Positions 21,840 through 33,408 of a stretch of 64,000 nt of DNA are shown here, piece by piece (positions within the stretch are counted from its first letter, which is position 1; every line of letters starts with the position of its first letter). The stretch covers positions 682,001 to 746,000 of the forward strand of contig CAMPDV010000090.1 of the NCBI GenBank assembly GCA_946699065.1, given 5' to 3'. The notes beneath the pieces are model-generated. The model was not told the DNA's origin and did no database searches. It saw only the letters and a program-made list of their open reading frames with translations. The position numbers were made by a program, and so were the translations under genes. The stretch comes from Loxodes magnus (lineage: Eukaryota; Ciliophora; Karyorelictea; Loxodida; Loxodidae).

Positions 21840-22740
21840 CTTTAACTTCTTCAGGCTTCGTTTTTCAAAGTTTTCTCGAACATTTCATAAATTTTTAACT
21901 TCTTTTTATAGATATTGCCGTTCGATGCTTGATAAATGAAGGTAATCTCCCTTCAGATTTTATCTTTTAATTTCTTCTTTAATCTTTCTCTTTTCCATCA
22001 TTATCCCCAATAGTGTCCAATCTTTTTGCGAATTTTACATTTCGTAATTTTTTTTGATTTTTTATTTGTTTAAGTATTGATTATTGACTTTCATTTTCCT
22101 TTGCTATAGCTCTGCTTAGAGATATCTTATTTATTATGCATTTCTATTCGGCTCCTTAGATTTTTCCTCTAATTTTTTAAATTAATAATTTAATTTTCAT
22201 ATTTAACAAAATTCTTCTCTAATTGGGCTTCGAGTATCATTAAATCAGCAAAAATCAATCTAGTTATAGTAGTATTCCTACTTTTACTTATCTATCCATC
22301 ATGTGGATTTTGTTGTCATCATCGCTCTGTATAGATTTTGTTTTATTTAGTTATTTACTCATGATCTTAATCAAGATAATCAATTTATTTTTCCAGATCT
22401 TAAATCTTGTTGATAAGGGTTAATATCACATTAGTCATTTCTTCTTAAATAATTTCAAGTATTCGCATCTTGTTTAGGCCTCCAAGATCCATATAAGACT
22501 AAATGTATTGATTTAGGTCTTGGATTCACTTATTTTTTGCTTCTTTGGTAATTCCTCAGCCGAGGTTGTTGCATATTAATGTTTAATAGATGTTTTGGAG
22601 GAGTATTTAATGTTTAATTCTGTGTGCTTCAAAATGAAGATCATGTTATTAAATAAGAATTATGCAAGAGTATTGACGCTTCTATCTTTCTCCCCTATAA
22701 AGGAGGTGATTAAAGAACTTTCATTGAAGATATTTTCCAT
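21840..22740 (-). pseudogene. Gag-like element with ruined zinc knuckle
   Basis: The minus strand starts MENIFNESSLITSF and keeps ATTSAEELPKKQKI, the counterpart of ATISTEDLPKKQKI at 8.5 kb. After a frameshift it continues LYMDLGGLNKMRILEIIQEE. The knuckle position reads KCKIRKKIGHYWGQW: the second Cys is Arg and the last is Trp (TGA), leaving two of four ligands. The tail has SNGNIYKKK. The reverse-strand hydrophobic frame at 22,595-22,957 is an antisense artefact. Confidence 0.65.
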
Positions 22741-22744
22741 TTTT

Positions 22745-23228
22745 AAATATATAAAATCTTCTGTAAATTGCAAAAATATAATATTTTCTCTCTTTTTTAT
22801 ATTTTCAATCAATATTTACCTTGCTTTTGTTCAGTTTTTCTTTAAATTAGCAATTTATTTAGTTTTGCAGTTCTTTTTATTTTTATTAATTTCTATTTTT
22901 TACTTATTATTTATGTTTCTGAGTATAATTGATAGATTATATAATTTTTTTGATTAAACAGTTCAAAAATCCTTTAAATATACTCTTACAAATATAATTC
23001 TTGAGTAAATTATTCTTTTTTGTTGAGGTTTTTCATTAATTATTCGATTTCCTTTTTAACTCAATTGCTTAACTCTTGCTATTTCAATATATTTTTCTTT
23101 TTAGGTTGAAGAACAAATTAGGGAGTTACTTTCCTACTTTTTATTCTAAATTTCATAAAATTTTAGAATGTCACTCGTTCCTTTTTCTTTAATGAAATTT
23201 TCAAATTATTTTCTTTACTTTCTAACAT
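22745..23228 (-). pseudogene. N-terminal Gag fragment (family C-like)
   Basis: The minus strand contains KKEIEQLMKNLNKKEQFTQE, matching the RLMENLNKQEEIESR coiled coil of family C elements. It appears to be interrupted by the Gag element that starts at 22,740, giving nested insertions. Confidence 0.4.
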
Positions 23229-23477
23229 AAATATAAAATTTCTTATTATTTTCAAATTTAAGCTTTTTAAGTATTTAATAAAATTTAAATATTTAAGAAA
23301 TACTAAAACTATTTAAAAATGGGCATGGATATTACTTTTCCCTTAGTTATTCTTAATTAAATTAAAATATTCAAATAAATACAAAATTATTATTTTATTT
23401 ATTTAATTAAATTATTATTTTTACTTTTTTTACTATAATTTTTATTATAGCTTAAGTGCTTAATAAATTTTTCTTCA
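23229..23477. other. AT-rich 3' flank of a kelch B copy
   Basis: Similar to the 3' flanks near 16.4, 43.7 and 52.1 kb. No gene. Confidence 0.5.
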
Positions 23478-24412
23478 TCAAGCTTCAACTTGTTTCCATC
23501 CTTTACTGTTCAGATTGTAGCTAAACAAATTACTTTTAATATCAAATCGAAATACAGTATTTCTACTTAAAATTGGTTTAGTAAAATTAAGATTTTTTAA
23601 TGGAAATTATTAATTTAATTTAACGATCTCTTTAAAATCAAGCAATTATGTATCAAGGCTGTAGTATCCATTATTATAGATTAGAAATGTTCTTATTTTT
23701 GATATATAAACAGCTGAAGTTGTAGCTTTCTATCTAATTAAACTCGCTTTTTCCTCAAGTATTTTAAGTTTTGTCATATATTTAAATTATATTAAATGCT
23801 TAAGAGAGTAAAGATTAAAATCCTCCAAAGGCACAAAGATTAGAAGCAATTTAGTCACATCTAAATCATTAAGGAGGTTCTTCTATAGAATTTATATACT
23901 TGAAATCATTATTTCTCAAATTAAAAACTTCACATTCCTACAAATTTTTACACTTACTGTTTTTAATTTATTATCCTGAAATTATAAAAATAAGGTCATA
24001 TCTATCAAAATTTGTTCTATGAAGCTTTCTTTATTCTTGCATTTAAAGTTCTAAGGTTTTTTTATTTAGATTATGAATCACAAATCTTTTTTAATCTTCT
24101 TTATTACCGCCTGAAATTAGTAGAGTTTCATTATAAATTTGTTCAACATATGAAGACAGACTATCAGTAGAAACATTTATAATTTCATTTTTGAATTCAT
24201 TATTCCTAATTAAAAGTTATTATTTAAGAATTCTTTTAAATGGTGGAAATAATTAAGAAATTTCTGGAGTCTTTAAAATTAGAACAGAGTTCATATTTAG
24301 TCACTCCTATTCCAAATTCGCTGAAAACATAGATTCCATCTTATTTTTGAGGTTTTCTTAATAGTTTTCTTAGGAATAAAATCTTAATAAGTTAGTTTTC
24401 TTACTGAGACGT
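23478..24412 (-). pseudogene. kelch family B copy 2, start codon lost
   Basis: Family B kelch sequence ending GWKQVEA with tandem TGA TGA. The start codon is ACG where all sisters have ATG, followed by the usual TSQQENQLIKILFLRK. Two frameshifts were seen, one after about codon 75 and one near the third blade (before the ATTSAVYIS segment). The upstream box is preserved at 24,440-24,477. An intact sister is at 28,476. Confidence 0.75.
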
Positions 24413-24439
24413 TTATTTTTATTAAATATGAAAAATATC

Positions 24440-24477
24440 AAGTATTTAAATAAAATACAAGCATTTACACGTATTTA
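24440..24477 (-). promoter_or_regulatory. conserved upstream box of kelch family B
   Basis: Minus-strand TAAATACGTGTAAATG followed by a TTTATTTAAATACTT-like stretch. The same box sits a short way upstream of the other family B loci. Function as a promoter is inferred from position only. Confidence 0.45.
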
Positions 24478-25500
24478 ATTAGTTTAGATTTATAATTTAA
24501 TTTATAAATAAATATTATAAATTATTGGTAATTAAAAAAAGTATTTTATCATATTATATCTTTCTTATTTTAAAAGCTAAAAGATTTAATTAATAAATAA
24601 GATTAGAAAATATATTAATATATTGAAAAATTAAATAATAAGAAGTACTTAATAACTAATCTAAGTTATAATATATCTCAGTAATTAGTATATTTTATTA
24701 ATTTAGACAAGAAAGAATTATTTATATAGTCTACCTTTTAAAATAACATTATCTTTATTATGATAGTTTATTTACTTTATTCTTCTAGGATTTACTTTAT
24801 TTTTACATTCACAATAAATTTTATTTAAATTAAATGTAAAATTAAATCTTTTAATATTATGACAGAAATTAATTTTAATACTTTAGTTATCTTATTTTAA
24901 AATATATAATTAAGATTAAATTTAAGAGCTTAAAAAATAATTTGAATGTAAGAATGAAATAATATAAACATTTTCTAACTCTAAAGATTACCTTTTAATA
25001 TCCAACTAATTATTTCTAAAATATCTTCACTTTTATATGTTCTTCCTAAAATATTTTGAGAATTTAAGATTCAAATTATTTATTCCAGATATTTTAAATT
25101 AACAGTATTGCTTTATTTATATATCTAAATGTATAATTTTAGACTAGAATGTATAAATCATATAAATTCTCTCTATAATGTTTATATTAAAATTCTTTTA
25201 ATTTATGATAAATTTCTCTTTAAATGAAAAAACTCAAAAATTGATATGAAACAGCTAGTATATCATAAGATAGTTTATATAATTTTCTCTAACTTAAACT
25301 CTTATTTTATTATTTATGTTATATTATTAAATTAATTATAAGCAAGAATAATCATTTTAAATATTAGCAATAAAATGCTTTCTCTCTTTCTGAAGAAGGT
25401 TGAGAGAGATATATAACAAATATTTTAAATATCACATTCTTATATTACTTTAATATATTTTGCAAATTATTTTTTATTTATTGAAAAATCATTTAAATAA
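24478..25500. other. AT-rich upstream region with a repeated segment
   Basis: About 24,880-25,230 matches about 55,260-55,615 in direct orientation; a related sequence occurs in the inverted-repeat arms near 41.3 and 45.3 kb. No gene. Confidence 0.5.
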
Positions 25501-26031
25501 ATGATTTGATTGAAGTTAGTTATTTAAAATCTTGAAACTAATTCTTACACGCCTCTGCTTTAATATCTAGAGCTTTCTGATTAAGCTATAAAACGAATAG
25601 AAAAAAATTTTGATAATATATTTGAAAAGAAGAAATTTGAAAAGGGAGAAAGATCTTCAAATATAATCGAATATTTAATTGCTAGAATGAAAAAATATAT
25701 GTATCTATGTAGTTTAAACTTGTAGAATATTTCCCAAAAAGATATATACAATATAAAAATAGTATATAAAATTTATTTAAAATAGATTAAAAAGAAATAT
25801 CATTATAATAATAATAAGTGCATAAAGCTGCCAAAATTAAGGTATCAATATTAGAATTCCTTAAGATTATTAAAATCTAGGAGAGAAAATTATTGTTGTT
25901 TTTTATCTAACAATTAGTTAAAATTGTAAAGAATTTTAGAATTGAAAGAGATAAAATCCTAAGAATTTAGAACAATTTTCACAAGATTTCATATCAAAAT
26001 GTATTTTGCATTGAAGATGTTTGAACTGTGA
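25501..26031 (+). CDS. unknown protein, tentative
   Basis: In one frame from ATG 25,501 to TGA 26,029-26,031 (177 codons) the sequence is protein-like: a region NLETNSYTPLLQYLELSDQA, then a charged helix KRIEKNFDNIFEKKKF, SSNIIEYLIARMKKYMYL, and a basic C-terminal half. The other frames look less like protein. No family was recognised and there is no second copy in the window to confirm it. Because all frames are open in this code, confidence is low. Confidence 0.3.
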
Positions 26032-27179
26032 TACACATTGTAAAATAAAGATAAAAGTATTTATAAATTAAATTTAAATTAATAAATGAAATTAAAGTAT
26101 CTTCAAATATACCTTGACTTTTATATATTATTTTATTTTTAAATCAGTAATAATTTAAAGTTTGCCTTATTTAATGTTTATTGCTTTTTTGATAGAGTTA
26201 ATTCTAAATATACTACTAATATTTCTTCGAGCTAATCTAACTTTGATTCTTCAACTTTAAAAATGAGAAATCTTTTTAATTTAAAAATTAAAAAAAATTA
26301 AATTTTAATATTCTAATTATTTCCAAAAATGTTAATAAAAAATTTATAATAATGGAAGTTTTTTAGTAAGAGACTAGAACTTATAAAAAAAAATTATAAT
26401 TAAGAAGTTTTGTTTAACTTTTAAATTATACAATTAATAATTCTATCATGCTCTTAAATTTAGACTTAAACATTCTTCAAAATAAATTTAATTTAAAGAT
26501 TTAATTTATTTAAATATAAAGATTAAGAATAATACTTTTACTTTTTTATAATATAAATAATAGTAAAAATCTTGAAATATAAAGTTGTTAATTAAAAGGT
26601 AAAATATATTTAAAACTTAAAAGAAATTTATAGCTTCAAAAGTTGGTCTTTACAAATATAATCTTGAGAATGTCTCCTCTTGAACTAAAGATCGGATAAA
26701 GACTTCATTAATCCCATTCTTTTTTATATTTTGCACTTTGCAAAACTTGCTACTTCTAAATGCTTTTCTTAAAATTTATAAATTTGCAATAACAAAATTT
26801 TTTCCTATATTAAGCCTGTTAGAGTTGAAAATATTAAAAATGATTATGAACAAATTTAATATATATCAAAAATTTTATTGAAACATATAACTTAAAAATA
26901 AAGATTTATGAGCAAATTTAATATTCTAATAATTTCTCATTTCACATCCTTTGATTATACTAAATGATTACTTAATATAATTATAATAATATATATCTTA
27001 CTACTGAATTTTCTATTATAATCAATTATTAAAGCACTATTTATTTTTTAGATATGTTTTCTTTATAATTTAAAGATAAAAGTCATTTATAGATTATCAT
27101 AGAAATAATTTAGTAAGTTAATATTTGCAACTATAATTAAAAGCGTAAAGCAAAAGTAATTTTATTATCTATATTTTTT
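26032..27179. other. AT-rich spacer
   Basis: A minus-strand stretch at about 26,640-26,830 looks weakly protein-like, but it has no copy or motif to support it. Nothing else was seen. Confidence 0.4.
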
Positions 27180-27435
27180 AAAACCGCCATAGTTGTTCGA
27201 AGGTGAACAACAAGGTCATCTTAATCAGAGGTTGGGGAAGTTAAGTACCCATAATCGACTTTATGTCTTCCTCTGCTTTGGTTTAGCCTCGAGAAATAAG
27301 ATTTTTAGACCTTCGACTCTGGCTTGGTTTGTCTTAATTTGTTTTTAATTCTGGAACGAAAAAGAAATAATATTGCGAGTTTCATCAGAGGTGGGGAATT
27401 TAAGTACCCATAATTGACACATGTCGTCCTCTGCT
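27180..27435 (+). ncRNA. duplicated structured-RNA candidate
   Basis: Two related GC-rich units at 27,226-27,275 and 27,386-27,433. Both can fold into a three-way junction: outer stem CAGAGG/CCTCTG, an inner GGG/CCC hairpin with loop AAGTTAAGTA-like, and a GAC/GTC hairpin. The loop sequences differ between units while the stems are kept. The first unit is preceded by GCCATA and contains GGAAGTTAAG, motifs found in 5S rRNA, but the rest does not fit 5S. It may be a 5S-derived retroposon or an unrelated RNA. Confidence 0.4.
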
Positions 27436-27514
27436 TTGGTGATGCAATGAACACAATCCTACCATGTTCTTGGACCTCCAACAAGTAGAAAAGATAACGA
27501 GTATTCTAAAATTA

Positions 27515-27633
27515 TATCAGTATTGAACATTTTTATCAGTACTGAATAATTATACCAGTATTGAACAAGGTTTATCAGTATCTGATAATTTTATCAGTAA
27601 TAAACATTCTTGTCAGTATGAAACATTTTTTTT
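27515..27633 (+). repeat. tandem repeat of TATCAGTA units
   Basis: About six imperfect units of 19-24 bp built on TATCAGTATTGAACATTTT. The last two also open the window at positions 1-40. Confidence 0.8.
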
Positions 27634-27635
27634 AA

Positions 27636-27671
27636 AGAGCTGCGCACCAACGAGAGTGCTATGCGCTCTAT
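27636..27671 (+). repeat. terminal GC-rich hairpin
   Basis: AGAGC-TGCGC paired with GCG-CTCT type ends; same hairpin as 41-76 and, reversed, 5,623-5,658. It follows the tandem repeat in both forward copies, so it probably marks the 3' end of one element. Confidence 0.6.
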
Positions 27672-27689
27672 AATAAAATTTATTTATTT

Positions 27690-28410
27690 ATCTATCTAAA
27701 AATTTCTCTAATAAAGTTAAACAAAATGTAAAACTATGCTTTAATTATAAATGGAAGAATAGCTAAATTTTTATTATTTAATTTTAAATAGAAATATCTA
27801 ATGTTTCAAATCTTGAAAGATGCTTAGAAATAAATATATTAATATAAATAAAAGTGATTAATGTAAATAAACAAATTAAAACTTTAAAAATATAATCAAA
27901 TTGTAGTATATATTATATTTAGCTGAAACTAATAGAAATATAAAAAGAAAAAATAATTAAATTTTACTTTCCTTTAAGTCTTTATTAATTTGACAGCTGG
28001 AAATTTCTGTAAAGGATAAAATTTTTAGATTGAAATCAAATAAGAATCAGATTCAATAAAGCAAGTAAGAAAATTAAGTTATAACATCAAAAAATTAATT
28101 ATTTTTGTTCTAATATGTAATAAAAAACAAGAGTATGAGATTAAAATATTATTATATATTAATAATGAAATGCTAAAGTAATTCTAGTCAATAAATTAAT
28201 AAATTTTAAATAATTAAAAGTAAATCCACTTATAAATAATATTTAAGCATGTGCTAGTTTTTAAATAAAAAGAGTGAAATAATAATTTTAATATCTAAAT
28301 AAATATATTTTAATAACTAATAATTTAATTATTTATTAGAAAAATGATAATTAATTCTAAACAATTTAATTATGTTTATTTCATATGTTGTTATTAAATT
28401 GTAAATTATT
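27690..28410. other. AT-rich spacer
   Basis: Nothing recognised before the kelch B upstream box. Confidence 0.5.
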
Positions 28411-28445
28411 TAAATACGTGTAATTGCGTGTATTTTACTTAAATG
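28411..28445 (+). promoter_or_regulatory. conserved upstream box of kelch family B
   Basis: TAAATACGTGTAATTGCGTG then TATTTTACTTAAATG, ending 30 bp before ATG 28,476. Equivalent boxes precede six other family B loci. Confidence 0.5.
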
Positions 28446-28475
28446 CCAAATATTTTTCATATTTAATAAAAATAA

Positions 28476-29414
28476 ATGTCTCAGTAAGAAAACTAACTTA
28501 TTAAGATTTTATTCCTAAGAAAACTTTTAAGAAAATCTCAAAAATAAGATGGAATCCATATATTCAGCAAATTTGGAATAGGAGTGACTAAGTATGAACT
28601 CTGTTCTAATCTTAAAAATTCTAGAAGTTTCTCACTTATCTCTACTTTAAATTAAGCCCCAAGAAAATTTACTTATTAAGTTCATAAAAATAAATTTATA
28701 AGTGAATATACAAATATTATTATTGATAATCTGAACTCATGTGTCGAATAAATTTACAATGAAACTCTGCTTATTTCAGGTGGTAATAAAAAAGACGAAA
28801 GAAAATTTATGATTCATAATTTAAATAATAAAACTCTTAAATTTAAAATGCACGAAGGCAGGAGATATCATAGAACGAATTTTGATAAAAAAAGCTTAAT
28901 TTTTATAATTTCAGGATAAAAAGATAAAAACGATCGGTAAATAAATTTTTCTGGATGTGAAATTTTCGATTTGAGAACTAATAACTTTAAGTAAATAAAT
29001 TCTATAGAAATACCTGTTTTCTGATTTGGATGTGATTAAACTGCTTCTTAGCTTCATGTGTTTGGAGGTTTTTAACTTGATCCCTCTTAAGCATTTAATA
29101 CAATTTAGATATATGATGAAACTTTGAATATATGATAAAAAAGCGAAGTTTAATTAGATAAGATAGCCACTACTTCAGCTATATATATATCTAAAATGAA
29201 ATCATTTCTTATCTATAATAATGGATATTACAATCTTGATACCCAATTATTTGATTTTAAAAAGATCGTTAAATAAAATGAAAAATTTGAAGTGGACAAC
29301 ATTAATTCTAATCAACCAGTTTTAAGTAGAAATATTGTCTTTCAATTTGATAGGAATAGTGATTTATTTAGTTATGATTTGAACAAAAAAGGATGGAGAA
29401 AAGTTGAAGCTTGA
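28476..29414 (+). CDS. kelch-repeat protein, family B copy 3 (intact)
   Basis: Intact 312-residue protein. It starts MSQQENQLIKILFLRKLLRK and ends GWRKVEA with tandem TGA TGA at 29,412-29,417. N-terminal KFGIGVTKYELCSN. Kelch segments: TLLISGGNKKDERKF; LHVFGGFQLDPSQAF with IYDETLNIWQK (W is TGA); FLIYNNGYYNLDTQLFDFKK; NIVFQFDRNSDLFSYDLNKK. The double TGA recurs at the end of the copies at 23,478, 52,021 and 52,276, supporting TGA as the real terminator. The gene keeps its upstream box and has no lesion, so it is among the best candidates for an expressed member. Confidence 0.87.
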
Positions 29415-31494
29415 TGAAGTAAAAACTTATATTAATATTTAAACTTAAAAATAATGATAATTATAAAAGAATATTTGCAAATAGTAATAAACATAAATTA
29501 ATAATAAAAATAAATATTTAAAACATAATAAAATATATATATTTAGGTTAAAGAAATCTAAACTTATTTTATTTAAATTATAAGATAATATCAAAATATT
29601 TAATTATCAAAAATAAATTATCATATTTACTGACTAACATGATTAAGTATATAAAATTTAGTTAATATATTTTTAAGCTATGTAAAACTTAAATCATGAA
29701 AGTTATAAGCAAATTTATAAAAAATTATAATTAAATTAATTTAATTTTAAATATTTTAATTTCGATAAATGGAATTATTGCCAATAACAATTAATTTTAA
29801 TTAAAATATTAAAAGAAAATATTTAGATAAGAGAAAATAGAATTATAAACTTTATCTAATATATTTTCTATTTAAATATTTTAAGCTAAATAATTAAAAT
29901 ATAATATTAAAGTAAATATTATTTAATAAATAAAAAATAATATTTTAATTAGAATAAATGTATACTATTATTAGAAATTAAATGCTTTTACAATAAAGCT
30001 ATTATTTAAAATAATAAAGACAGGAAAATAAGTAATATAAATCTATTTATTTCCCCCTTTTGATTAATTTTAAAAAATTTTATTATTCCTTTTTAAATTA
30101 TTTAAATTTATATTTTATTTAAAAAGATTTAAATCAAAAAAATTGTATTTGAGAGATTAATTAAAAGATAGAAATATAAAAAAACTTAAATCTTAAAAAA
30201 TAAATTTTTTTTTAATTTTTAAACTAAATGAAAATTAAATATATTTAAAATAATAAATAGATAAATTTTTCATTTATTAGATAATTTATTGAATAAAAAA
30301 TAAAAATTATGAGAATAGAAATAATATAAAAAGAATAAAATAAATAATAAATATCTTATCTAAGATAAATTTTAGAACTTATTTTACTTCATTTATTATT
30401 TTATAAAGTCATGTTTATTGAAACTTAAAAAGAGTGTTATGTAAATTAAAATTTTAAACCTTAAAATAAATTTTTTTTAATTTAAAATATATTTTGTTCA
30501 TTTTTTTAAATATTATAATTTTATAACTTTTTGAAAGATTACAAAATAAAATAAATATATATAAAATAAATATTTAATCATTTTTAAGAATACAAATATA
30601 TTATAAGATGCTTAAATATTATTTTATGTTGATTCTTTATCTAGTTTATTAGACTTAAGTAATGCTAAATTAAAAAATTAAAATTATAAATTATAAAGTT
30701 TACATTAAGATTCTCAAGCATAAATGATATATTATCTCTAATTAAAATTCAAAATTATAGCAGAAAAATTTTAATTTAAATAATATTTTATAAGAAAAAA
30801 TTCAATAGTAAAAATATAATTTAACTTTTCAATTATGTTTAAAAAATATATTTTTAGGTTTCCTTTTTTAATTTTTAAATATGTTTTAATTTAATTTTAT
30901 CCGAATATATTAACTTTAAAACTTTTCAAATTAATTATAATTTAGCGATTGCAAACTATAAAGTTATTTAAATTTTAATTAAAAGACATTGATTAATTAT
31001 AAAATTCAAATGTAAATTTATATTCTTTTTTAGTCTTTACATACAAAATTATTTTATAATTATTTACCCTAATATTAAATTTTTTTTTAATGAACTCTAG
31101 AGTATCTAATTATTAAATTTCTCTTTAATTTTTTTAATTTAAATAAAAGAAATAATTTAAATTTATTTTTTGTAATTTTCATAAACAATTTTTTTTGGTT
31201 CAGCTTTTATGTTTTATTTTTTTAAATTTCTTTTATTAAAAAATAATTTTATTTTTATTTTAAACAGTAATCTAAAAACTTAAAAGATAAGAGAAAATAA
31301 ATTAAATCAAATTAAAAAATTAATATTTTAAAATTAATATATTTTTCTTTATTTAAAAATAAAAATATACATTATTAATTAATTAAAATATAATAGTTTC
31401 AATATTTAAGAATATTGAGACATAGTTGCAATAAATATAGCTTAGACTATAAATATTACAAATATGTTGAAAGATAAAAATTTGTAAATGTTAA
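29415..31494. other. AT-rich spacer
   Basis: Two kilobases with no recognisable gene or repeat. Confidence 0.5.
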
Positions 31495-32640
31495 TCAAGC
31501 TTCTTGTTGTTCTTTCTCTATCATATATTTTTATTTATTGTCTTAATTAAATTTTTTTTCTTCTAGAAACTCTTCTAAAATCTCCTTTTGTAGTTTAAAA
31601 ATTTCAATACGCTTTTTTAGTAATTTAGAATGAAAATTTTTGATTAATTTGCCTATTTAAGGAATTTGATTCTTTGAAAAATGTTTATTTATATAGTTTT
31701 AGTCATAAAGAATTAATTTCTTCTTTTCTTTTTCTTTAAAAGCTTTATGACTTTCGAGTTCCTCAATAATATCTGCATAGTATTAGCAATCAAAAATATG
31801 ATCAGTTTCCTCAAAGTCTTAAGCACTTAAGCAAATAATGCTATATCTAAAGTTAATGTGGCGATTACTAAGTTCTTATTGAAAATTATAAGAAAAAGTC
31901 CTCAGTTTATAGATAGAAATAGTCTCTCTAATATAGTGTTTATTATATTTAGTGTAAGTAATTTCAGGAAATACACTTTAATTATTTTCTATTTAGTCTA
32001 TAATTTTTTTTGCTGTTGGCATGAGTGTATTCCTAGAGAGAATTCCATTAACAATTTATGCTTTATGTTTTATTCTGTGAGTTTATAAAAATCCATCTTA
32101 CTCTAAACATGTAACATGTCTCAAAATTATACAAATCGATATATTTTTTGTTATATGTTTCTAGTATGGTAAATTAAATTTAGTGCATTTTTCTAATAAA
32201 AAAGCTGTGTCTGAGTTAGGATTTTCTTTACTGTATTATATTACTTTTTAATAAAAGTGCATTAACTTTTGAGTTACCTTATGTGTAAAAGGAAGCCAGT
32301 TTAGGCCAATAAAGCATGAATCATTGAATGAGAATTCTTAAGATCTAAACGCCTATCTTGGGATAAGTCTTTACGATGTTGATATCTTGTTTTTTTCCCC
32401 TTTAATTCCAGAAATAGTAGCTCACGGAGTAATATCACTTCCATATTCAACTTTGGGCAAAATAAAAGTTCTACAAAGAGTTTTGAAGCTGAGAAGGATA
32501 CTAATCCTTATTTAGAAAGTATTGCAGTAGCTTTTTAAATAGCTACTCTGTATTTTATAGCTACTGCTGTTCAAATATACATTATTTAAATTCATATAAA
32601 TAATACAGCAGAAGTATTATAATATTTTTATTTTTCGAAA
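31495..32640 (-). pseudogene. LINE ORF2 C-terminal fragment, second LINE family
   Basis: Minus-strand ORF homologous to ORF2 of the 37-40.5 kb LINE but clearly diverged. It has AIKYRVAIQKATAILSK, then after one frameshift SFKTLCRTFILPKVEYGSD and NDSCFIGLNWLPFTHK, then EITYTKYNKHYIRETISIYK. The C-terminal zinc motif reads CLSAQDFEETDHIFDC (second Cys of C-x-C replaced by Ser). A lysine- and glutamate-rich tail ends EKEQQEA with TGA at 31,495-31,497. About 370 codons stay in frame after the shift. The catalytic part of the RT is missing. Confidence 0.75.
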
Positions 32641-32834
32641 ATTGGATAAGATTTATACTTTATATTTTTAATATTATTTTATCAGGTTGCTCATAAAATT
32701 ATTTCACTCTTTCTTAGAATTTAAATTTTTATTTTTATTTACTTTATTTGCTTATTTTTTAAAACTTTTAATAATAAAATAATTATTATTTATGTTTCTT
32801 TAAAAAGTGAATTTTTTATTAGTTTTTTATTTTA

Positions 32835-33075
32835 AATAGAATATATAAGCTACTATACAATTGCATGGAAAATTTCAATCTAAGATCTTGAAGATAATGA
32901 GTCTTAAAAATTATCCTGATTTGAAAGAACTTGAAATCTATTAGGATTTTACGCTTTTTTCTCATAAGAGCTTTGCTTGCAGAAACCTATCAGCAGAATA
33001 TCTCCGTTATATTCTAAATTTTACTTAGAAAAAGTATTAAGGTAAAATTTTTGCTTTCATTAAATATTCAAATTT
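32835..33075 (+). pseudogene. short protein-like segment of unknown origin
   Basis: One plus-strand frame reads MSLKNYPDLKELEIYQDFTL and continues SHKSFACRNLSAEYLRYIL. It looks like real protein rather than random AT-rich translation, but there is no second copy and no known family. It may be a gene fragment. Confidence 0.25.
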
Positions 33076-33408
33076 AATCCTTAATCACTAACTTTTTAAT
33101 TTACTTATTTTTTTATTTTTGGTACTTCTGACTTATATTAATTATTAAAGAATATTATTTTAAAAAGTTAGAATTTAAAATAAAATAATTTTAGCAAAAA
33201 TGATATATTACAATTTAACAATATTTAAGGATACTTTAAACAATATTACTTTTATAAAAATTAATATATTTTAATATTTATTATTATCTTATACATTCAA
33301 TTATTTTATATTTTTTGTTTAATGTCAAATTTTGTTTCAATGGATAGGAGAAATATATATCAATATTGAAAAATAATATTTTATATTGGATTTAATTAAA
33401 TTTAAATA

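Noticed and set aside
22595..22957. A 120-codon hydrophobic ORF on the plus strand under the standard code
   Set aside because: It is antisense to a Gag-family coiled coil. Lys- and Gln-rich coding DNA reads as Phe/Leu-rich on the other strand. The same holds for the hydrophobic frames at 40,701-41,057, 45,534-45,890 and 11,043-11,255.
26640..26830. Minus-strand protein-like frame
   Set aside because: No motif, no second copy and no defined ends; in a code where every frame is open this is not enough.
27190..27300. A functional 5S rRNA gene
   Set aside because: GCCATA and GGAAGTTAAG occur, but their spacing is about 11 nt too long and the downstream 5S half is missing.
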